Notes under the pieces: model-generated
The model's database searches: none
What the model was told of the DNA's origin: nothing
What the model saw: the letters and a program-made list of their open reading frames with translations, nothing else
NCBI GenBank assembly: GCA_030626645.1
Contig: DAOUTP010000103.1
Span: forward strand, 1 to 6,547
DNA length: 6,547 nt
Direction of reading: 5' to 3'
DNA from: Candidatus Cloacimonadota bacterium
Lineage (GTDB): Bacteria; Cloacimonadota; Cloacimonadia; Cloacimonadales; TCS61
Made by a program: the position numbers and the translations under genes
In this document: positions 1 to 5,193 of the stretch, piece by piece
Position numbering within the stretch: the first letter of the stretch is position 1
Layout of the letters: every line of letters begins with the position of its first letter

Positions 1-1224
1 ATCTATCACTTCCAGGAAGCAGATATACAATCCCAGCGGCAGCAGTTTATTCTCTTTATCTTTACCGTTCCAATCGTACTGAATGATCCCGGTTGAATTG
101 GTGATCATTCTATTAAATAGGGTCCGCATCAATTTTCCTTCAGCATTATAAATCCTCAGAATTGCTTTATCATCTTCTTTGGCACCGAATTCGATGGGGA
201 ATGTCTCACCGGAATAAGGATTAAAAGCTTTTGCTGGAATAGTTAGAATTGCTGAATGATGTTTAACAGGATAATCATATTCAAAAAACTCATCAGGAAA
301 ATTCTCTGGATAAATAATTTCATTACCCATTGTATCAATAACTGAGATATAAAATTTAATGTATGTTCCTTCAAGTTGACCAGGAATTGTAGCAAAATAT
401 TCAATCTCTCTCGATGCTGTTGAATCCATTTCAATGATATTATATCTTAGATCTCTATTGCTTTTCCAATATAGATAAACAGAATTGCATGGCTCATCGT
501 ATGGGAAACCGATTAAAACAGATTCACCCGGATTCTCCGGTTCCTCAAAATTAATATCGCTATAAATATCATCTATGTAGTAATCGATATCTTCTGAATA
601 AGCACAGCTTAGTTGTGGTATGTTATCATAGAATGCGATCGCACCAAATGCTTCAATTTCATCACCTTCCACAAATTGATCGACATTTGCTCCAGTTGAA
701 TCCCAGAATTGAAGATCCATTTCTGTGCGGTTAATATTAATTGTTATTTGATAGAAACCATAAGGTGAATCCCAAATTTCTACAATTATACCAATAGCAT
801 TAGTCCAAGTACCATTCATTACAAAATCCTCGTTTCCTGTTGCTTCGTGAGGTTCAGGTAACATATTTCCACTTGAAAGTAATGTAACTTCTGGATCTGA
901 AATTTGAACATCGTAATACTGACCACTACTTCCTGTGTATAAATTTACAATACCGGTTACTTCTATTTCATCACCTCTATTATAAACTATTGGTAATGGG
1001 GTATGATCAAAAATCTGAATTCCATGTCCTGATTCATCTTGTATATAAAACTGAGTTTTAGTTGGATATAATAAGTCGTCACCAATTGTAACAACCGCTT
1101 GAAGAGTTACTTCATCATTAAGATAATCATTGAGGTTATTCTGAATATCAGCAATTGGTGTTATTGTCTGTCCAAATAAAGCAATTGTAGCTAAGAATAA
1201 TATTAATATAATTATTTTTTTCAT
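1..1224 (-). CDS. Secreted multi-domain protein with OB-like N-terminal region and FlgD-like Ig C-terminal module (partial, 3' end outside window)
   Basis: An uninterrupted frame of 408 codons runs leftwards from an ATG at 1224 and leaves the window at position 1 without a stop. The start has a good AAGGAG ribosome site 5 nt upstream and overlaps the lspA stop as ATGA, so translation is probably coupled. Residues 1-18 form a signal peptide (MKK, then a run of Ile/Leu, ending ALFG before QT). Residues about 22-115 resemble an OB-fold module of secreted proteins (EVTLQAVV, FYIQDESGHGIQIF, GDEIEVTGIV). Residues about 130-212 look like a second, diverged copy (GDEIEAFGAIAFYD). Residues about 232-325 look like a beta-sandwich. 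Residues about 335-408 match the FlgD-like Ig module (LRIYNAEGKLMRTLF, YDWNGKDKENKLLPLGLYI), which often ends exported proteins in Cloacimonadota-like bacteria. Probably only a few residues are missing, but further domains cannot be excluded. No catalytic motif is visible, so the function is unknown; an adhesive, binding or cell-surface role is a guess. Confidence 0.82.
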   Translation of the reverse strand, partial: MKKIIILILFLATIALFGQTITPIADIQNNLNDYLNDEVTLQAVVTIGDDLLYPTKTQFYIQDESGHGIQIFDHTPLPIVYNRGDEIEVTGIVNLYTGSSGQYYDVQISDPEVTLLSSGNMLPEPHEATGNEDFVMNGTWTNAIGIIVEIWDSPYGFYQITININRTEMDLQFWDSTGANVDQFVEGDEIEAFGAIAFYDNIPQLSCAYSEDIDYYIDDIYSDINFEEPENPGESVLIGFPYDEPCNSVYLYWKSNRDLRYNIIEMDSTASREIEYFATIPGQLEGTYIKFYISVIDTMGNEIIYPENFPDEFFEYDYPVKHHSAILTIPAKAFNPYSGETFPIEFGAKEDDKAILRIYNAEGKLMRTLFNRMITNSTGIIQYDWNGKDKENKLLPLGLYICFLEVID

Positions 1225-1745
1225 TCCTTCTCCTTATGTGTCTCTTTAATAAATAAAGTTGATGCTATCATTAAGACTATGGCAATTACAATAGAGCTGT
1301 CTGCCACATTGAATACAGGCCATCTTATCATGATCAGATCGGGAAAATCGCACCAGATAAAATCTGTCACACTTCCCATAATAATTCTATCAATTAAATT
1401 TCCTATGGCACCGCCCAGTATAAGCGCAAAGGAAAATATTTCAAGTTTGTTTTTGCTTTTAGTACTTAAATATACAATGAAAATAATGGCGAAGGTAGAG
1501 ATAATAATGAACAGTATCCTGTTAAGCAGTGGATTTCCAAAGGAGAAGCTGAAAGCTGCTCCACTATTCTGAACAAGAGTAAGCCAGATCAGTTTTGGTG
1601 TTAGTTTGATTATCTGCCCTGGTTCAAGAGAGCTTCTGACCAGATACTTCGATATTTGATCAACAAAGATAACGATCAGCGATACCCAGCCGTAGGGCAA
1701 CAGTTTCACTAATCTTTTCACTAATAGGGTCACTGATTTTGTCAC
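1221..1745 (-). CDS. lspA: Lipoprotein signal peptidase (signal peptidase II)
   Basis: This inner-membrane aspartyl protease cleaves the signal peptide of diacylglyceryl-prolipoproteins just before the lipidated Cys. The 174-residue product has the family's four membrane segments (about 18-36, 73-93, 101-118 and 148-166). All conserved blocks are present: D29 in VDQISKY, N60 in QNSGAAFSF, N116 and D119-R120 in GNLIDR, the catalytic D128 in SVTDF, and N146 with the catalytic D149 in FNVADSSI. The spacing matches the known Asp dyad. The start is GTG at 1745, sharing one base with the dksA-like stop (TAGTG). Three further in-frame GTG codons follow every 12 nt (1733, 1721, 1709) and could also be used, so the first dozen residues are uncertain. 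The purine-rich stretch before 1745 (GAGAAGAAG) is a weak ribosome site. The gene lies inside a compact operon. The neighbouring C11 peptidase is a predicted lipoprotein and so a likely substrate. Confidence 0.96.
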   Translation of the reverse strand: MTKSVTLLVKRLVKLLPYGWVSLIVIFVDQISKYLVRSSLEPGQIIKLTPKLIWLTLVQNSGAAFSFSFGNPLLNRILFIIISTFAIIFIVYLSTKSKNKLEIFSFALILGGAIGNLIDRIIMGSVTDFIWCDFPDLIMIRWPVFNVADSSIVIAIVLMIASTLFIKETHKEKE

Positions 1746-1753
1746 TATTTTCT
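1706..1753 (-). repeat. Degenerate 12-nt tandem repeat at the lspA start
   Basis: On the plus strand TCACT recurs exactly every 12 nt at 1706, 1718, 1730 and 1742, with 8-mers TCACTAAT, TCACTAAT, TCACTGAT and TCACTATT. On the coding strand this puts four in-frame GTG codons at 1745, 1733, 1721 and 1709 and gives a four-residue period in the protein (MTKS, VTLL, VKRL, VKLL). The first unit also contains the stop codon of the upstream gene. Unit number varying by one would keep the lspA frame. Confidence 0.7.
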
Positions 1754-2143
1754 TCTTCTCTTTCTCTGCTCATCTGCTTCCCTGCATTTTATGCATAATT
1801 TTGCGTAGGGAATGATTTTTAAACGGTTGGCAGGAATAGAACTCCCGCAGATCTCGCAAATGCCGTAAGTTTTTTCATAGATCCTTTTCAGGGCAGAGTT
1901 GATCTTCTTAATATTTTCCAGTTCTTTTTCCAGAATGTAGACCCGGCGTTCAGATTCATCTGTGTCGGAACCCAGATCGGCCTGATGCTGCGAATAGGCG
2001 GAAAGATCTCCATTACCATCCTTGGAACCGCGTTTCTGAATTTCATTTATATCGTTGATAATATTTTGGGTCTCATCTTTTTCTTTCAGAAGAACATCCT
2101 TGTACTTCTCCAGTCTGGTTGCAGTCAATTGTTTTGCTGTCAT
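1745..2143 (-). CDS. DksA/TraR-family C4 zinc-finger protein
   Basis: The 132-residue protein has the layout of the DksA/TraR/YteA family. A charged helical N-terminal part (about 8-90) would form a coiled-coil hairpin, with an acidic turn QADLGSDTDESER at 54-66. A C-terminal C4 zinc finger follows, with C96-x2-C99 and C117-x2-C120 (YGICEICG, LCIKC). The basic tail ends KRRRK. DksA proper enters the RNA polymerase secondary channel and works with ppGpp to adjust transcription of ribosomal and biosynthetic genes. Here the tip motif (D56, D60 and D62 region) looks more like the short YteA-type relatives than E. coli DksA, so the exact role is not certain. ATG at 2143 is preceded by GAGGA with 7-nt spacing. 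The gene starts 14 nt after pnp and its TAG overlaps the lspA GTG by one base. A dksA-like gene next to lspA is an arrangement seen in many bacteria. Confidence 0.9.
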   Translation of the reverse strand: MTAKQLTATRLEKYKDVLLKEKDETQNIINDINEIQKRGSKDGNGDLSAYSQHQADLGSDTDESERRVYILEKELENIKKINSALKRIYEKTYGICEICGSSIPANRLKIIPYAKLCIKCREADEQRKRRRK

Positions 2144-2157
2144 AACTATTTCCTCTT

Positions 2158-2970
2158 CTATATTTTCTTGAATAACTCGAATATTAATATTTCAAGATTC
2201 TTCTTTGCCTTAGATGCATTAACTCTGATCTCTTCCTGAGTATGAGCTTTAGAATGAAAAATATTACTCAAATTAGTAACCACCGATATCCCTATAACTT
2301 TCATATTGGAATGGATCGCTACGATAACTTCCGGGACAGTTGACATGCCCACCAGATCAGCTCCCAATTTTGCCAGCATTTTACATTCCGCCTTTGTTTC
2401 CATACTCGGACCGGAAAGTGCTAAATAGGTTCCATCCTGTAAAGAAAAATTATTCTCTTTTGCTATTTCGTGAGCCAGGGCAATAAATCCTAAGTGATAG
2501 GGCTCGTGCAGACTGGGAAATCTGATACCCAATTGATCATAGTTTTCCCCAATAAGCGGATTACTTCCCATTCCGTTTATGTGATCATTTATTATCACCA
2601 GATCGCCGGGAACCATCTTCTCGTTCAAGCTTCCCGCCGCATTGGTCACTATAAGTTTTTCTACACCTAAGGCTTTTAATACCCTGATCGGAAAGGTGAT
2701 CTCCTGCATCGAGTATCCTTCATAAAAATGAAGTCTTCCCTGCAGAATTACAATATTTTTCTCACCCAGTTTTCCAGCCAATAAGCGTCCCTGATGTGAG
2801 GGGGCAGTAGAAGCTTTCCATTCAGGGATCTCTTTAAAGGGAATAACAACCGGATCCTTCAGCATCTCGCCGATCGAGTTAAGTCCTGTTCCCAGGATTA
2901 TACCGATCTCAGGCTTAAAGCCGATCCGCTTCCTTAAGAAGTCAGAGCCAATTTTTATTTTGTTTAACAT
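2158..2970 (-). CDS. Purine nucleoside phosphorylase, trimeric PNP/MTAP family
   Basis: Cytosolic enzyme of purine salvage: a purine nucleoside plus phosphate gives free base plus (deoxy)ribose-1-phosphate. The whole trimeric-family pattern is present (numbering from the TTG at 2973): phosphate loop ILGTGL at 26-31, H60-Q-G-R, QGRLHFYEGY with R80, H82 and Y84 at 78-87, TNAAGSLN at 110-117, NDHINGMGSNPL at 129-140, SGPSMET with E192 at 187-193, GMSTVPE with M210 and S211 at 209-215, and VVTNLSN with N234 at 231-237. Glu192 plus Asn234 is the pair that reads 6-oxopurines (inosine, guanosine) in human PNP, which argues against an MTA phosphorylase, where that Asn is Asp. The open frame could start at TTG 2973, but ATG 2970 sits 7 nt from GAGGA and is preferred (270 residues). 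The ribosome site overlaps the yggT stop. With tdk in the same operon this makes a nucleoside-salvage pair. Confidence 0.95.
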   Translation of the reverse strand: MLNKIKIGSDFLRKRIGFKPEIGIILGTGLNSIGEMLKDPVVIPFKEIPEWKASTAPSHQGRLLAGKLGEKNIVILQGRLHFYEGYSMQEITFPIRVLKALGVEKLIVTNAAGSLNEKMVPGDLVIINDHINGMGSNPLIGENYDQLGIRFPSLHEPYHLGFIALAHEIAKENNFSLQDGTYLALSGPSMETKAECKMLAKLGADLVGMSTVPEVIVAIHSNMKVIGISVVTNLSNIFHSKAHTQEEIRVNASKAKKNLEILIFELFKKI

Positions 2971-2981
2971 CAATGCTTCCT

Positions 2982-3248
2982 CTATATTCCAATTAGAACA
3001 TTTTTTATCATATTAAGCACAACTATGACTATAATGGGTGAGAAGTCAAGGGGTGAGGCTGGAAAGATCTTGTGCAGGAAATCCCGCACAGGTCGCATAA
3101 CAGGTTCGGTTATTTGAATGATGAAAAGATAGATCTTAAAAAACTGTCCGGTAGGATTGATCTGGATCCATGATAGTACAGCTCTGACAATTATCAGGAT
3201 TATATATATTTGTATCGCCTGAGCTAAAAGCATTCTGAGTGATTCCAT
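2982..3248 (-). CDS. YggT/YlmG-family membrane protein
   Basis: A small integral membrane protein of 88 residues with two transmembrane helices, about 8-27 and 70-87. It carries the family signature: R22 and SWI in RAVLSWIQINP, the ITEPVMRPVRDFL block at 46-58, and the LDFSP motif at 67-71 that leads into helix 2. The family is widespread and tied to membrane or osmotic-stress and division-related roles in different bacteria and plastids, but its biochemical activity is not settled. The open frame extends upstream to 3311 inside tdk. I choose ATG 3248 because it has GAGGT with 8-nt spacing, lies 1 nt after the tdk stop, and gives the normal length of a single YGGT unit. The family is often next to proC or ylmE/sepF; here its neighbours are tdk and pnp. 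Confidence 0.92.
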   Translation of the reverse strand: MESLRMLLAQAIQIYIILIIVRAVLSWIQINPTGQFFKIYLFIIQITEPVMRPVRDFLHKIFPASPLDFSPIIVIVVLNMIKNVLIGI

Positions 3249-3249
3249 T

Positions 3250-3807
3250 TTAAAGTACCTCGTGGCAATTTCGGCAGCGTGCTTCATAGATATCGGTAGC
3301 ACCAACAACAACAGTCTCTTTACTCTTGGTAAGACGCTGTGTTCTGCTGGCTGGATTCCCGCATTTTACGCAGATTGCATTGAGCTTGGCAACATATTCG
3401 GCAATTGCTAAGAGGGCAGGCATCGGACCAAATGGTTTTCCGCTGTAATCCTGATCAAGACCGGCCACGATAACGCGCTTACCGTTATTTGCCAATTTAT
3501 CACAGACTTCTACGATATCATCATCAAAGAATTGCCCTTCATCGATCGCAATGATCTCAGTATCATATTTTACCAGGTCATGGATATCCCAAGCAGTTTT
3601 CACGATCTGGGAGGGAGTCTTCATTTTACTGTGGGAGACAAGATGATTTTTTTCATATCGATTATCGATCTCAGGTTTGAATACCTGAATATTGCGCCTG
3701 GCATACTCTGCCCGGTGTACACGGCGGATAAGCTCTTCAGTTTTACCACTGAACATACTGCCGCAGATCACCTCGATCCAGCCTGTCTTATTATTAATGA
3801 TATTCAT
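3250..3807 (-). CDS. tdk: Thymidine kinase, TK1 type
   Basis: Cytosolic salvage enzyme phosphorylating thymidine (and deoxyuridine) with ATP to dTMP. The 185-residue protein has the P-loop GSMFSGKT at 16-23, the Walker-B/catalytic region AIDEGQFF with general base E90, VIVAGLDQD at 112-120 and the FGPMP segment at 126-130. The zinc site has C146-x2-C149 (ICVKCGN) and C178-x2-C181 (RCRNCHE), and the lasso lies around SRTQRL and VGATDIYEARC. The length is that of bacterial TK1 enzymes. ATG at 3807 is chosen over the longer frame from TTG 3840 because GGAG lies 7 nt upstream of it and the extra 11 residues (MQKINDKWSLK) are not family-like. It is the first gene of the leftward operon and leads into yggT with a single-base gap. 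A TTGACA promoter candidate lies just upstream. The frame is intact and nothing is odd. Confidence 0.97.
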   Translation of the reverse strand: MNIINNKTGWIEVICGSMFSGKTEELIRRVHRAEYARRNIQVFKPEIDNRYEKNHLVSHSKMKTPSQIVKTAWDIHDLVKYDTEIIAIDEGQFFDDDIVEVCDKLANNGKRVIVAGLDQDYSGKPFGPMPALLAIAEYVAKLNAICVKCGNPASRTQRLTKSKETVVVGATDIYEARCRNCHEVL

Positions 3808-3825
3808 TTTTAAACTCCATTTGTC

Positions 3826-3854
3826 ATTAATTTTTTGCAAAGTTATTGTGTCAA
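3826..3854 (-). promoter_or_regulatory. Candidate sigma-70-type promoter of the tdk-lspA operon
   Basis: On the minus strand a perfect TTGACA (3854-3849) is followed after 17 nt by ATTAAT (3831-3826), four of six matches to TATAAT. Transcription would begin near 3820, leaving a leader of about a dozen bases that holds the GGAG ribosome site of tdk. Placement and spacing are good, but the -10 is mediocre, so this is a sequence-only prediction. Confidence 0.4.
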
Positions 3855-3940
3855 ATCTTTTGTGAAGTTGAGTTTACTGGTAAAAAAAAGATGTTTGCTA
3901 ACACTTTTATTCTGAATGTTCTGTGGAGTCAGCAGCTGGA

Positions 3941-3946
3941 TATAAT
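3941..3946 (+). promoter_or_regulatory. Candidate -10 element (TATAAT) reading towards buk
   Basis: A perfect TATAAT lies about 140 nt before the buk start. No good -35 is seen 16-18 nt upstream (GTTCTG region), and the TG of an extended -10 is one base out of place (TGGA before TATAAT). If used, it would give buk a leader of about 130 nt that contains the degenerate repeats at 3998-4046. A second weaker -35-like TTGACT at 4029-4034 has no good -10. Confidence 0.3.
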
Positions 3947-3997
3947 GTTGAACTAACTACTTGAAAATCTAGGTAATATTTCATAATATCTACTAAA

Positions 3998-4046
3998 ATC
4001 TGAACTAGATAGATTGAATAGAAAAGATTTGACTGGATAGTTGAAT
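3998..4046 (+). repeat. Pair of imperfect direct repeats upstream of buk
   Basis: Positions 3998-4019 and 4027-4046 share the pattern AT(C/T)TGA(A)CT(A/G)GATAG(A)TTGAAT: 18 of 22 aligned positions agree, with two single-base deletions in the second copy. A more diverged relative, TTGAACTAACTACTTGAAA, lies at 3949-3967. The copies sit between the TATAAT at 3941 and the buk ribosome site, where an operator or leader element could lie. Low complexity and AT richness may explain part of the similarity. Confidence 0.4.
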
Positions 4047-4086
4047 TTAACAAAGTGTCAAAAAAAAGATACTCGGAGAATGAAAA

Positions 4087-5163
4087 ATGAGATACCGTGT
4101 GTTAGCAATTAATCCAGGGTCAACTTCAACTAAGATCGCTCTCTTTGATGATGAGATAGCTGTCTTTACCGAGACGCTGCGTCATGAGGCCAAGAAAATA
4201 GCAGAATTTGATAGTATTATCGAACAATATGAATTCAGAAAAGAATTGGTACTCAATGCTCTAGCTAAACATAAGGTTGAACTTTCATCAATTGAAGCTG
4301 TGGTGGGCCGAGGCGGATTGGTCAAGGCTATCTCAAGTGGAACTTATCAGATCAATGAAAATATGCTGAAAGATTTAAAAGATCCTACTCTCTGGGGACG
4401 TATCCATGCTTCCAATCTGGGTGCATTTATTTCAAAATCTATTGCTGATGAAACGGGTGTTCCTGCCTTTATTGTGGATCCGGTCACAGTTGATGAGTTT
4501 GAAGATATTGCCCGGATCTCAGGCTGCCCGGAAATTGAAAGGAAATCTCTGCTGCATGCACTCAATCTCCGCTACTGCGGAATAAATGTGGCAGATCAGA
4601 TAGGTAAAAAATTCATCGAGGTGAATCTGATCGGGGTTCATATGGGTGGAGGTATCAGTGTGGCTGCCATAAAGCTAGGAAAGATGGTCGATGTGAACAA
4701 TGCCGTACTGGGTATGGGACCCTTCTCTCCTCAGCGTGCAGGTGCTCTGCCGATCGGTGACCTGCTTGAACTGGCTTTCTCCGGTAAATACACCCATCAA
4801 GAATTTGTTAAGATGTTTACCAAAAGAGGTGGTCTTCTTGCTTATCTGGGCACTGATCATGGTGGTGAAGTTATAAGAATGATTGAAAAGGGTGATAAAA
4901 AAGCAAAACTTGTTTTTGAGGCAATGCTCTATCAGATATCCAAAGAGATTGGTGCCTGTGCGACTGTACTCAAGGGTAAGGTTGATGGCATTTTCTTTAC
5001 CGGTGGACTTGTCTATAATGATTATGTGGTAAATACCTTGAAAGAAAGAATCTCCTTTATTGCAGATGTTTATGTGATCCCCGGTGAGAAAGAGATGGAA
5101 GCTCTGTCGCAGGGAGCCGTGCGGATCCTAAAAGGTATCGAAAAGGCAAAGGAATATAGGTAA
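4087..5163 (+). CDS. buk: Butyrate kinase (or branched-chain carboxylate kinase)
   Basis: Cytosolic ASKHA-fold kinase catalysing butyryl-phosphate + ADP to butyrate + ATP, the ATP-yielding last step of butyrate or branched-chain acid formation; the reverse activates acids. The 358-residue length is typical of butyrate kinases and shorter than the roughly 400 of acetate kinases. Visible family blocks are AINPGSTSTKIALFDD with N9, VVGRGGLVK with R75, RIHASNLGAF with H107, VDPVTVDEF with D131, GVHMGGGISVAA with H185, FSPQRAGALP with R217, FFTGGLVYND at 303-312 and PGEKEMEAL with E338. These correspond to the Asn, Arg, Asp, His, Arg and Glu active-site set of acetate kinase. ATG 4087 has GGAGA with 7-nt spacing. 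No phosphotransbutyrylase gene (ptb), the usual partner, lies in the window, so substrate choice (butyrate, isobutyrate, isovalerate) is open. The C11 peptidase gene follows after 30 nt and may be co-transcribed. Confidence 0.95.
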   Translation: MRYRVLAINPGSTSTKIALFDDEIAVFTETLRHEAKKIAEFDSIIEQYEFRKELVLNALAKHKVELSSIEAVVGRGGLVKAISSGTYQINENMLKDLKDPTLWGRIHASNLGAFISKSIADETGVPAFIVDPVTVDEFEDIARISGCPEIERKSLLHALNLRYCGINVADQIGKKFIEVNLIGVHMGGGISVAAIKLGKMVDVNNAVLGMGPFSPQRAGALPIGDLLELAFSGKYTHQEFVKMFTKRGGLLAYLGTDHGGEVIRMIEKGDKKAKLVFEAMLYQISKEIGACATVLKGKVDGIFFTGGLVYNDYVVNTLKERISFIADVYVIPGEKEMEALSQGAVRILKGIEKAKEYR

Positions 5164-5175
5164 ATACTACTTATT

Positions 5176-5181
5176 GAGGAG
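5176..5181 (+). promoter_or_regulatory. Distant ribosome binding site of the C11 peptidase gene
   Basis: GAGGAG at 5176-5181 is the only strong Shine-Dalgarno sequence before the ATG at 5194, but the spacing is 12 nt, against 5-8 nt for the other genes here whose ribosome site is clear. No other in-frame start codon fits better, so the start stands and translation may be less efficient. Confidence 0.5.
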
Positions 5182-5193
5182 CATCTTAGTTAT

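Noticed and set aside
243..434. 63-residue minus-strand frame
   Set aside because: It is a shadow of the large secreted-protein gene in another frame, with no ribosome site or domain pattern.
2158..2970. Methylthioadenosine phosphorylase
   Set aside because: N234 in VVTNLSN is the 6-oxopurine-reading Asn; MTAP has Asp there.
2971..2973. TTG start for the purine nucleoside phosphorylase
   Set aside because: It lies only 4 nt from GAGGA, whereas the adjacent ATG at 2970 has ideal 7-nt spacing.
3249..3311. Extended YggT frame beginning at 3311 inside tdk
   Set aside because: ATG 3248 has a well-placed GAGGT and gives the normal family length; the extension would be out-of-frame tdk sequence.
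3808..3840. Longer thymidine kinase starting at TTG 3840
   Set aside because: The extra 11 residues are not family-like, and the ATG at 3807 has GGAG with 7-nt spacing. The region also overlaps the proposed promoter.
4080..4112. Ten-codon upstream ORF overlapping the buk start (ATG at 4080)
   Set aside because: Its ATG is only one or two bases from GGAGA, too close for initiation, and the overlap looks accidental.
4087..5163. Acetate kinase instead of butyrate kinase
   Set aside because: At 358 residues, with the GVHMGGG, GMGPFSPQRAG and FFTGGLVYND blocks, it fits butyrate kinases; acetate kinases are about 400 residues.
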